8,138 nt of DNA from NCBI GenBank assembly GCA_030151985.1, contig JASLDZ010000317.1, positions 1 through 8,138 of the forward strand. Reading direction: 5' to 3'. Below are positions 1-5,867 of the stretch, piece after piece. Position 1 is the stretch's first letter; the number at the start of each line of letters is the position of its first letter. The stretch is from Caulobacteraceae bacterium (GTDB lineage Bacteria; Pseudomonadota; Alphaproteobacteria; Caulobacterales; Caulobacteraceae). The notes under the pieces were generated by a model. It was not told the DNA's origin, did not search any database, and was given only the letters and a program-made list of their open reading frames with translations. Both the position numbers and the translations under genes were made by a program.

Positions 1-1202
1 GCGACCGCGCCGACGGCCTTGAGATCGCGTCGCGCACGTCGCGCCTCACCCGGCGCAACTATCTGGCTCTCGCCGACCCCTTCCCCTTGCGGCTCAAGGG
101 CTCGCGCGCCTTGCGGCTGACGTTCAGGCGGCTCCACACGCCCGAGCCGCTGGTGCTCCTGCGCGTGCAGGACGCGTCGAGCGAGGTCCTGGACCGATGT
201 CTGGACTTCGCCCGGTCGCACGGCCTGAACGCCGCCGAAACGCGCCTCTTGCGCGCGCTCGTGGAAGACGAGTCGCTGCGCGACTACTGCGCGCGCACAG
301 GGCTCAGCATGGCCTCGCAGCGCAGCCGCATGCAGGCGATCTTCCGGCGCACAGGGGTGCGTCGGCAGTCCGCCCTTGTGATCGCCGTCCTGACCGGCGT
401 CCAAGGATCGGCGGAGCCTCCGCCTTCCCCGAACGAGGCCGGCCTAGAGGTCGCCAACGGCGCCTCGCGCGCGGGACGGCGGCGCCCCACGCCCCGGGCG
501 CGGGGCTTCGACCCCTGGAGGCCCCTCGCGTCCGGCGAGCGGCGCCCCCCCTTGCCCTCGGCGGCGGCTCTCAAGGCGCTCGAGGTGTTCGTGCGGTGCG
601 GCTCCATGAAGGCGGCCGCCGAAGCCCTGCGGACCTATCCGACCAACATCAGCCGCCACATCCGCCACCTCGAGCAGAGGACCGGCCTTCGCCTGACGCA
701 AGGGTCCCGCGTCCAGATCGAGCCCAGCCCCCAGGGCTTGAGCCTCGCGGCCGCCGCGCGCGACGCCTTCCGGATCCTGCACACCCACGCCCCCGGCGCG
801 CTGCCGCTCGAGGAGGCCGACGCGCAGACCGGCGAGGCGCCGGTCGCGCAGGACGCCCGAGCCCGACTGCCGTCCTTCACCGCCTTCAAAGCGCTCGAAG
901 CCTTCGTGCGGCTCGGCACCCTTACCGCCGCGGCGCTTGAACTGCGCTCCAATCCGACGAACGTCGGTCGCCAGATCCGCGAACTCGAAGCCGACACGTC
1001 GCTGAGCTTGATGCAAGGCAATCGCGCCTCCACCAAGCCGACGCCGGACGGCGTCCGGTTGGCCGCCGCAGCCGCCGAAGCCTTCGACCTCATCCATGCC
1101 GCGGCGCCCGTCGTGAAGATCCGCTCGCGTCCGCCTTCTGTCTTCGCGCAAGCCAAAGCCGCCGCGGCAAGCCCGTCCCGACGGACCGACGGGCGTTCCT
1201 GA
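1..1202 (+). CDS. LuxR-type HTH regulator fused to two tandem LysR-type HTH domains (5' partial)
   Basis: Probable DNA-binding transcription regulator. The frame is open from base 3 to the TGA at 1200-1202 and has no convincing start, so the gene begins outside the window; a TTG at 87 is only an internal possibility. Counting residues from that TTG, residues 1-45 resemble the PAS-like region that precedes the HTH in alphaproteobacterial LuxR-type regulators. Residues 47-98 form a LuxR/GerE-type HTH (LNAAETRLLRAL, then IFRRTGVRRQSALV). A Pro/Arg-rich linker follows. Two LysR-type winged HTH units then begin with LPS at residues 156 and 261, with recognition-helix signatures PTNISRHIRHLE and PTNVGRQIRELE. 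The two units match at about 44 of 81 positions by hand alignment without gaps, so they look like an internal duplication. The roughly 200-residue LysR ligand-binding domain is absent. Targets are unknown. It converges on the integrase-like gene. Confidence 0.82.
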   Translation, partial: DRADGLEIASRTSRLTRRNYLALADPFPLRLKGSRALRLTFRRLHTPEPLVLLRVQDASSEVLDRCLDFARSHGLNAAETRLLRALVEDESLRDYCARTGLSMASQRSRMQAIFRRTGVRRQSALVIAVLTGVQGSAEPPPSPNEAGLEVANGASRAGRRRPTPRARGFDPWRPLASGERRPPLPSAAALKALEVFVRCGSMKAAAEALRTYPTNISRHIRHLEQRTGLRLTQGSRVQIEPSPQGLSLAAAARDAFRILHTHAPGALPLEEADAQTGEAPVAQDARARLPSFTAFKALEAFVRLGTLTAAALELRSNPTNVGRQIRELEADTSLSLMQGNRASTKPTPDGVRLAAAAAEAFDLIHAAAPVVKIRSRPPSVFAQAKAAAASPSRRTDGRS

Positions 1203-1248
1203 GACGGCGTTTGGCCATGGACGTGCCGTCGCAGCCGCCAGCCGCGCC

Positions 1249-2373
1249 TCACGGCTCCAGAGGTGAAACGCGCAGAAACGCCTGCCAGGCGAGGACCAAC
1301 GCGCGCACCTCCGGCCCAAGCGTCGGTCGCCCGTCGCCCGCGCTCGCTTCTAAGGCGTCGTGAAGACCCAGCGCGGCGTCCACGACGTCGTGCGCAGGCC
1401 GGTCGCCCGCCCGACTTTGCGACCAGGCGCGGAAGGCCTCCCGCACCGCCGAGGGCTCGAGCATCGCCGCGCGAGCCCCGAACAGGCGCTGCGCGAGAGC
1501 CTTCAGGCCCTTGGGCGTCAGGGGGTCTGCGCGGCCCGATGAGCGAAACAGCGCAAGCCCGGGGTCCTGGCCGCCAGACACCTCTAGGCAAAGGCGCGTC
1601 GCCAGCTCATCGGCCAGGGCGGCGGCGCGCCAGACCGGACGGGCCGACCCGCCCGCGTCGGCCACGTTCACAAACACCGTCCATCCCGCCGCCTCGCGGC
1701 GCAGTCCGTCCGCGGTGAGCCGGCAGACGTGCTCCGGCGGCATGCAGGTGAGCACCGACACCTCCAGCGCGAGGCGCCCCGACCCCCGTCCGGACCGCAG
1801 CTGGTCCAGCATCAGCGGCAGGTCGTCCAAGCCGCTTCCCCAAGATCGCCCTCGCGGCGGCGGCTGAAGAAGCTCCCGCAGCGCCGGCGACCAGGCCGCC
1901 GCGTTGCCGCGCCGGGCAGCCGCCGATCCCGCGGGATGGTCCAGGATCCGCTCCCAGATGCGGCGCACCTTGGCCGCCTCCGCGGGGCGGCGCCGCCAGA
2001 GCGGCCTCAGGGCTTGCGCGACGTCGCTTCGGGTCACCTCGGTCAGCGGCTTGTGGCTGAAGGGCGCGGCGTGAACATCGATCGCCCGTATCCACTGCGC
2101 CGCGGGGCCCGACGTCGTCCAGGTCGAACGGGCGCTCTCAAGGACCTCCACGGCCGCCTCCCCGAAGGTCAGGGGACCTGCCGGCTTCGGGCGCTCGGGC
2201 GGCGAGGTCCGCGCGTCGCTTCCAGGGTCGGCATCGCCCGCCCCTTCGCCATCGTCGCCAGGAGGCGGCGCAGCGGCTTGCGGCTCGCCGGCATGTTGCG
2301 ACGAGGGCGCCCGGAGGGAGGGCGAGCCCTGCGCCTTCGCGGACGCAAGGGCCGGCGGCGGTCGGCCCTTCAC
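1249..2373 (-). CDS. catalytically degenerate P4-type integrase-like protein
   Basis: 374 residues. The start is a GTG that overlaps the TGA of the upstream small gene (GTGA, 2370-2373). Residues 1-65 are a low-complexity Pro/Ala-rich tail. LTFGEAA at 68-74 opens a core-binding domain like that of P4-type tyrosine recombinases, and LEVSVLT at 203-209, PLTPKGL at 284-290 and VREAFRAW at 310-317 match the catalytic domain. The active site is lost: the first arginine (family TAARTGE) reads TCMPPEH with Pro212; the histidine of HGFR is Ser308, although Arg311 is kept; no lysine sits in the beta-turn after WTVFV; and the region of the nucleophile (family AYRR) has no tyrosine. The whole protein contains no tyrosine. 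The family normally integrates and excises elements through a covalent phosphotyrosine, which this protein cannot form. The frame is intact with normal codon use, so it may persist as a DNA-binding or accessory protein. That role is inferred. Confidence 0.78.
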   Translation of the reverse strand: MKGRPPPALASAKAQGSPSLRAPSSQHAGEPQAAAPPPGDDGEGAGDADPGSDARTSPPERPKPAGPLTFGEAAVEVLESARSTWTTSGPAAQWIRAIDVHAAPFSHKPLTEVTRSDVAQALRPLWRRRPAEAAKVRRIWERILDHPAGSAAARRGNAAAWSPALRELLQPPPRGRSWGSGLDDLPLMLDQLRSGRGSGRLALEVSVLTCMPPEHVCRLTADGLRREAAGWTVFVNVADAGGSARPVWRAAALADELATRLCLEVSGGQDPGLALFRSSGRADPLTPKGLKALAQRLFGARAAMLEPSAVREAFRAWSQSRAGDRPAHDVVDAALGLHDALEASAGDGRPTLGPEVRALVLAWQAFLRVSPLEP

Positions 2374-2555
2374 GGGGAGCCGAGTTCCGCAAGCGCCAGC
2401 TGCGCCTGCCGGCTCAGGGCGATCGCGCGGACCTCGAACCCGAAACGCCCCGCCTCGTCGGGCAGATGTCGCGCGAGGTTGCGCGCCCGCTCGGCGCTGA
2501 CCGCCAGGCGGATGGCCCGCGCGATGCAGGGATGGACCTCGTTCACCCCCGCCAT
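2370..2555 (-). CDS. small hypothetical protein coupled to the integrase-like gene
   Basis: 61 residues from the ATG at 2555; a TTG one codon earlier (2558) would give 62. I do not recognise the family. The sequence is amphipathic and Arg/Ala-rich, with mostly helical character (ARAIRLAVSAERARNLARHL, then RAIALSRQAQLALAELG), and has no membrane segment. Its TGA overlaps the GTG of the integrase-like gene by four bases, which implies translational coupling and a shared job. No Shine-Dalgarno sequence precedes the start, but a possible Caulobacter-type promoter ends almost on it, so the message could be leaderless. The frame stays open upstream for more than 100 codons without a usable start, so the gene may alternatively be the remnant of a longer protein that lost its N-terminus. 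Confidence 0.5.
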   Translation of the reverse strand: MAGVNEVHPCIARAIRLAVSAERARNLARHLPDEAGRFGFEVRAIALSRQAQLALAELGSP

Positions 2556-2581
2556 CAAAATAGACGACGACGCGCCGTCAA
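2556..2581 (-). promoter_or_regulatory. possible Caulobacter-type promoter for the small gene and integrase-like gene
   Basis: Read on the - strand, TTGACGG (2581-2575) is followed after 10 bases by TCTATTTT (2564-2557). This partly fits the Caulobacter housekeeping pattern TTGACGS-N10-14-GCTANAWC: the -35 is complete, while the -10 keeps CTA and a W position but lacks other bases. Transcription would begin almost at the ATG at 2555. A short dyad, GACG-CGC-CGTC (2569-2579), lies between the two boxes and could be an operator half. This is a by-eye match only. Confidence 0.35.
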
Positions 2582-2698
2582 TGCCCCGCAGGGCGACGCC
2601 CCCGATCGACGGGCGTCCTCTGGCGCTGCATCGCCGCGAGGAGTCTGGAAGCCGCGCCAGGAGGCGGGTGATGAGGTCGGGGACCCCTGGAGAGCCGC
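2559..2698. other. divergent intergenic region between the integrase-like unit and the par operon
   Basis: 140 bases separate the divergent gene starts. The region holds the candidate - strand promoter, a spaced inverted repeat CCCG-N5-CGGG (2601-2613), a perfect short palindrome GGGGACCCC (2679-2687), and a GAGTC (2641-2645) that is a GANTC-type methylation site. A Shine-Dalgarno-like GGAGA lies just upstream of the ATG at 2699. I see no clear -35/-10 pair for the rightward genes and no canonical parS or KorB operator, although this is where autoregulation of the par genes would be expected. Confidence 0.45.
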
Positions 2699-3082
2699 AT
2701 GGCGATGACGCTTGAGGAGATGGAGAAACGTCTGCGGACGCTCGAGTCCTGGGCCAACCGAGAAGCTCTGCAGAGGGGCACCTTCGGCTTCATCGCCGAG
2801 CGGATCTTCGCCGAGCATCTCTCGACCCTGCCGCCCGAGGATTGCGACCGCATCCTGTGCGACCTCGCCAATCCCTATCGGTTCGCGACCACGATCACGG
2901 GGCCAAGGGCTGCGGACGAGCGACTGAAACGGGCGGTGAACGAGGCCGCCAGTCAACGGGTGGAGGAAGCGGTGGAGTCGATCCGCCAGAAAACCGCCAA
3001 GCTTCGTGAGGCGCGCGTCGCGCGTGAGCTCCGGCCGGACGCGACCGCTTCGCCCGCCCGGGAGGGAGACGGCCGCGATTGA
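2699..3082 (+). CDS. hypothetical protein upstream of parA
   Basis: 127 residues, not recognised as a named family. The ATG at 2699 follows a GGAGA Shine-Dalgarno; a second ATG two codons later is possible. The N-terminus (LEEMEKRLRTLESWANREAL) is strongly heptad-like and suggests a short coiled coil. The middle (FGFIAERIFAEHLSTLPPED) looks helical. Residues 85-112 (from ERLKRAVNEA) are a second charged helical stretch, and the tail is disordered. There is no signal peptide or transmembrane segment, so it is probably cytoplasmic. It lies 48 bases upstream of parA on the same strand and is likely co-transcribed with it, which suggests an accessory role in partition or its regulation. That role is inferred from position only. 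Confidence 0.7.
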   Translation: MAMTLEEMEKRLRTLESWANREALQRGTFGFIAERIFAEHLSTLPPEDCDRILCDLANPYRFATTITGPRAADERLKRAVNEAASQRVEEAVESIRQKTAKLREARVARELRPDATASPAREGDGRD

Positions 3083-3130
3083 TCCGAACTCGCCCACGTT
3101 GCATGGCCTGAGCCGGTCGCGAGGAGCCGC

Positions 3131-3901
3131 ATGCGCACGCTGGTCGTGAACAACCAGAAGGGGGGCGTCGGAAAGACGCTTCTGGCGGTCCACGCCGCCT
3201 GGCGGCTGGCCGAAGACGGCGCTCGGGTCGCCGCCGTCGATCTCGACCCCCAGGCCAACGCCTCGTTCACCCTGTCGCAGTCGCGTTCGGGCGGCCCCAG
3301 CCAGGCGCTGTTCACGGCCGAGGGACCTCGGGTAGAGATCGGTTCGAGCAGCGGCCTGATCCTGTTCGCGGCGGACCGAAGCCTGGATGAGGTGGAACAT
3401 CGCCTGACCGAGGCGGTGCTGGCGTTTCGCAACAACTTCAAGAAGCTCGCCGAGCGCTTCGACTACGTCGTCATCGACACGCCCCCCACCTGGAGCGGTC
3501 GCAACTACGCCGCGCTGATGGTCGGCTCGACGCTCGTGGCGCCGATCGACCTCGAGACCTATGCGCTCCAGGGCGTCAAACAGCTCCTGGCCCAGAAGGC
3601 TGCGGTGGAGCGCCAGGGACGCGGCGGCCGTCCCCTGGACTTCCTGGGCCTTCTTCCCTCACGCTTCTTGTCGACCTCTCCACGGCAGCGGGCCAACCTG
3701 GAGGCGCTGTTGCGCCAGGAGGGCTCTCGGCTGATGTTTCCCGACCGCGGCGTGCTCACGCAGAGGCAGGGCTACGCCGAAGCCTTGGACGTCAAACAGC
3801 CCGTTTGGACGCTCAAGAAGAGCGCCGCGCAGAAGGCGGGCGCGGAGATCAGGCGCGTGCTGGACACGATCAAGCTGCGGCTGGACACGGTGGCGGGCTG
3901 A
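3131..3901 (+). CDS. parA: ParA family partition ATPase
   Basis: 256 residues. ParA proteins are deviant-Walker ATPases that bind non-specific DNA as ATP dimers and position plasmids or chromosomes together with ParB. The deviant Walker A is KGGVGKTL at residues 10-17, Walker A' is AAVDLDPQANAS around Asp37/Asp39, and Walker B is VVIDTPP at 113-119. The length and the lack of an N-terminal HTH make it a short, Soj/IncC-like ParA rather than a P1-type autoregulator, so repression of the operon probably rests with ParB or another factor. The usual second threonine of the P-loop (KTT/KST) is leucine, which is tolerated at that position in relatives. The start is set by GAGGAG upstream of the ATG. 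Three bases separate its stop from parB, so the two are an operon. Confidence 0.93.
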   Translation: MRTLVVNNQKGGVGKTLLAVHAAWRLAEDGARVAAVDLDPQANASFTLSQSRSGGPSQALFTAEGPRVEIGSSSGLILFAADRSLDEVEHRLTEAVLAFRNNFKKLAERFDYVVIDTPPTWSGRNYAALMVGSTLVAPIDLETYALQGVKQLLAQKAAVERQGRGGRPLDFLGLLPSRFLSTSPRQRANLEALLRQEGSRLMFPDRGVLTQRQGYAEALDVKQPVWTLKKSAAQKAGAEIRRVLDTIKLRLDTVAG

Positions 3902-3904
3902 GCG

Positions 3905-4861
3905 ATGGCGAGCTCCTCCTTCCTCGACGCCTTCGAGGCGCTCGGCGAGGCTGTCGATCCCGCCGATCAGGTCTCGGTGTTGCCTATGTCGCTGATCGAC
4001 GAAGATCCGGACAACCCCCGCCAGACCTTCGACGACGCCGAGATCGAAGCCTTGGCCGCGACGCTGACGTCGCAGGGCCTTCTTCAGCCCATCATCGTGC
4101 GCCCGGTCGACGCACAGGGCCGCTATCGCCTGCGCTTCGGCGCGCGTCGCTTCCGGGCGGCGCGGCTGGCCGGCTTCTCCGACATCCGCGCCATCATCCG
4201 GGTCGGCCGGAACGACCCCCTGGAGGACCTGCTCGAACAGCTGATTGAGAACGACCAGCGGGAGGGCCTGAGCGTGGCCGAGCTTGCCCGCGCCGTCGAT
4301 CGATTGCTGGAAGGCGGGCTTTCCCAGAGCGCGATCGCCGACCGTCTGGGCCGGCCAAAGCCGCAGATCAGCATGCTGGCGCAGGTCAGGAGCATGCCGC
4401 CTGAGCTGCAGGAGCTCGCCCCCCGGCTAGGCCTGCGCACCTTGTCCGAGCTCAACGTCGCGTGGAGAGCGGATCCGGCGCGTGTTCGCAACTGGCTGAA
4501 GGGACGTCCGCCGGAAGCCATCACCCAGGCCGAGGCGCGTGAACTCGCCGGGAGACCCGTCCCCACACGACAGGTCGTGCGCGACCCGTCTGACGGATCG
4601 GTCCGGGAGGTGGGAGGCGGATCGGGCTCGGCGGCGCGGACCGGGCGCCCGCGCGCGCCCGCTCCGGAGCCTTCGGCTCCGACGCAGGCGCCGCCTCCCG
4701 GCGCCGCCGTGTTCGAAGTCAAGGCGCGCGGGATCAAGGGCGTCTTGGTGCTCGACAACGTCAGCCATCCGAGCGCCGGCGTCCGCGTGCGGCTGAGCGA
4801 CGACAGCGTCGTTCCCGTGCCGGCCGCCAAGATCCAGATCGTCCGCGTGCGTCCCGGTTAG
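3905..4861 (+). CDS. parB: KorB-like ParB partition protein
   Basis: 318 residues. ParB proteins bind centromere sites and spread or clamp on DNA using CTP; KorB-type members also repress plasmid promoters. The N-terminal ParB domain covers residues 25-120: NPRQTFDDAEIEAL at 37-50, GLLQPIIVRP at 58-67, GARRFRAARLAG at 79-90 and ENDQREGLSVAELA at 115-128. An HTH follows at about 138-160 (GLSQSAIADRLGRPKPQISM). A Pro/Ala/Gly-rich linker spans about 222-267, and a C-terminal beta-rich region at 268-318 (VFEVKARGIKGVLVLDN) resembles the SH3-like dimerisation domain of KorB. The canonical GERR of the CTP pocket is GARR here. It starts three bases after the parA stop with little Shine-Dalgarno, implying coupled translation. 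The partner ParA is adjacent. Confidence 0.92.
   Translation: MASSSFLDAFEALGEAVDPADQVSVLPMSLIDEDPDNPRQTFDDAEIEALAATLTSQGLLQPIIVRPVDAQGRYRLRFGARRFRAARLAGFSDIRAIIRVGRNDPLEDLLEQLIENDQREGLSVAELARAVDRLLEGGLSQSAIADRLGRPKPQISMLAQVRSMPPELQELAPRLGLRTLSELNVAWRADPARVRNWLKGRPPEAITQAEARELAGRPVPTRQVVRDPSDGSVREVGGGSGSAARTGRPRAPAPEPSAPTQAPPPGAAVFEVKARGIKGVLVLDNVSHPSAGVRVRLSDDSVVPVPAAKIQIVRVRPG
4665..4681 (+). repeat. perfect inverted repeat inside the parB linker
   Basis: CGGAGCC (4665-4671), loop TTC, GGCTCCG (4675-4681): a 7-bp GC hairpin inside the sequence for the disordered linker of the KorB-like protein. It has no T-tract, so it is not a classic terminator. CTTCGG-centred repeats of this kind are common in GC-rich genomes. 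Confidence 0.4.
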
Positions 4862-4873
4862 GGGGAGGGCGGG
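4862..4873 (+). repeat. G-rich 12-mer immediately after the parB stop (copy 1)
   Basis: GGGGAGGGCGGG begins directly after the TAG of parB (4859-4861). An identical 12-mer begins directly after the TGA of the toprim gene at 5803. Here three short-loop G-runs are present (4861-4865, 4867-4869, 4871-4874), and a fourth GGG at 4884-4886 lies across a 9-base loop, so a four-tract quadruplex would be non-ideal. Confidence 0.6.
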
Positions 4874-4911
4874 GATCTTCGCCGGGCTTCGCCGGTGCGG
4901 GACCCTCGCCG
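4862..4911 (+). promoter_or_regulatory. foldable leader of the toprim gene
   Basis: This 50-base gap can fold. GGCG plus GGG (4868-4874) pairs with CCC and CGCC (4903-4910) with one bulged T at 4906, closing the leader just before the ATG. Within it, CTTCGCCGG occurs twice with a 10-base period (4877-4885, 4887-4895), and CCGG (4882-4885) can pair with CCGG (4892-4895). No Shine-Dalgarno is visible. A role in damping or coupling translation is inferred. Confidence 0.35.
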
Positions 4912-5802
4912 ATGTCGCTCCTCCCCATCGTCCGCGCCCTGGGCGGCGTGCTCTACGACCGCGGAACCCGGGCGGTCGTTCCAGGGCCGGGGCACAGCAG
5001 GCACGACCGCTCCGTCTCGCTTTGGCTCACCCACGGTCGCCTTGTCGTCCATAGCTTCGGCCGCTCGAGCTGGCGCGAAGTCCTCGACGGGCTGCGGGCG
5101 CGGGGCCTGGTGGACGCCGAGGGCCGGCCGGCGATAGGGGCGGATCAAGGCTGGACCCACGATCCGCCTCCAACCGCCCAGGCGCGCTCGGCGGTGGCGA
5201 GGCGCCTCTGGTCCGAAGCCCAGCCGTTGGGGCGCCAAGTGTCGATGACGCATGTGCGCCGACGGTGGATCGACCGGGAGTCTCCCGTCAGCTTGGCGCT
5301 CCGACATCATCCGGCGCTGCGGCAGGCGGTCTACGCCGACGGGGGGCGCACGCGTCCGGCCCTCTTGGCGGCGGTGACTGCACCTGATGGCGAGATCTGC
5401 GCGGTGGAAGCCACCTACCTCGACGCGGTCGGCCGCCGGGCGACGGACGTCGCCCTCTCGCGCAAGGTCATAGGCGCCCTGCCGCCGGCCAGCGCGGTGC
5501 GGCTGGACCCGGCCGCGGAGACGCTGCTGGTCGCGGAAGGCGTTTTCACGACCCTCTCGGCGGCCGCCCGCTTCGCTCTGCCCGGCTGGGCTCTCCTTGC
5601 TACCCGCAACCTACGCGCCTGGGTCGCGCCCGAAGGCGTTAGCCGCGTCTTGATCGCGGCCGATCGCGGGATCGACGGCGAACGCTCCGCACGGGTGCTG
5701 CGAGCGCGTCTCCACCGCGCCGGTCTCACGGCTCGCATCGCCTGGCCTGCGCTTCCCGCGCTCGACTGGAACGAGGCGGACGAGATGAAGGACAGGAGGT
5801 GA
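4912..5802 (+). CDS. toprim domain protein, DUF7146-like
   Basis: 296 residues. Family members are primase-like or DNA-maintenance proteins on plasmids, phages and integrative elements. Residues 5-66 correspond to a DnaG/CHC2-like zinc-finger fold without its cysteines: PGPGHSRHDRSVSL at 24-37 and VVHSFGRSSWREVLDGLRARG at 45-65 take the place of CPAHDDR and VHCFAGC. As I recall, cysteine-less versions are usual in alphaproteobacterial elements. The middle (from RRRWIDRESPVSLALRHHPAL, 117-136; AAVTAPDGEICAVEATYLD, 153-171) matches the conserved linker of this family. Toprim motifs follow: LLVAEGVFTTLSAA with Glu209, then VLIAADRGIDGERSARVL with Asp251. The second acidic residue of the usual DxD is Gly253, so metal-dependent catalysis is doubtful. 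No upstream in-frame start exists, so the ATG at 4912 stands. Its TGA abuts the second G-rich motif. Confidence 0.82.
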   Translation: MSLLPIVRALGGVLYDRGTRAVVPGPGHSRHDRSVSLWLTHGRLVVHSFGRSSWREVLDGLRARGLVDAEGRPAIGADQGWTHDPPPTAQARSAVARRLWSEAQPLGRQVSMTHVRRRWIDRESPVSLALRHHPALRQAVYADGGRTRPALLAAVTAPDGEICAVEATYLDAVGRRATDVALSRKVIGALPPASAVRLDPAAETLLVAEGVFTTLSAAARFALPGWALLATRNLRAWVAPEGVSRVLIAADRGIDGERSARVLRARLHRAGLTARIAWPALPALDWNEADEMKDRR

Positions 5803-5820
5803 GGGGAGGGCGGGAGCGGG
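5803..5820 (+). repeat. G-rich motif after the toprim stop (copy 2), quadruplex-competent
   Basis: The same 12-mer GGGGAGGGCGGG (5803-5814) begins right after the TGA at 5800-5802. With GGG at 5818-5820 it makes four G-runs with loops of 1, 1 and 3 bases, which satisfies the standard intramolecular G-quadruplex pattern on the mRNA-like strand. It lies in the leader of the following parB-like gene. Confidence 0.6.
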
Positions 5821-5867
5821 CGCCGGAGCGGCGGGACGGTCCCAACGCCCGCGCAGGAGTACGATCT
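5803..5867 (+). promoter_or_regulatory. structured leader and ribosome binding site of the long parB-like gene
   Basis: GCGGGCG (5816-5822) is the exact complement of CGCCCGC (5846-5852), giving a 7-bp GC stem. Inside it GGGACGGTCCC (5833-5843) can form a small inner hairpin. The strong Shine-Dalgarno AGGAG (5855-5859) lies just outside the stem, 8 bases before the GTG at 5868. The 5' arm of the stem shares GGG 5818-5820 with the quadruplex candidate, so the two folds exclude each other. Confidence 0.42.

Noticed and set aside
1203..1248. Inverted repeat GACGGC-N16-GCCGTC as a bidirectional terminator between convergent genes
   Set aside because: Only six pairs with a 16-base loop and no T-tract on either strand; too weak to call.
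635..1591. 318-codon open frame on the - strand
   Set aside because: It overlaps the tandem-HTH regulator and the end of the integrase-like gene in the wrong frame, and its composition is Arg/Ala/Gly-rich noise.
1729..2715. 328-codon open frame on the + strand
   Set aside because: It is antisense to the integrase-like gene, extremely Arg-rich and without domain signal.
2555..3400. 281-codon open frame on the - strand
   Set aside because: It is antisense to parA and the gene before it; the + strand frames carry ParA motifs and ribosome binding sites.
5799..5867. Upstream GTG start (5799) for the long ParB-like protein
   Set aside because: The extra 23 residues are Arg-rich and come from the G-rich motif region. 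The GTG at 5868 has a well-spaced AGGAG and fits the domain boundary.
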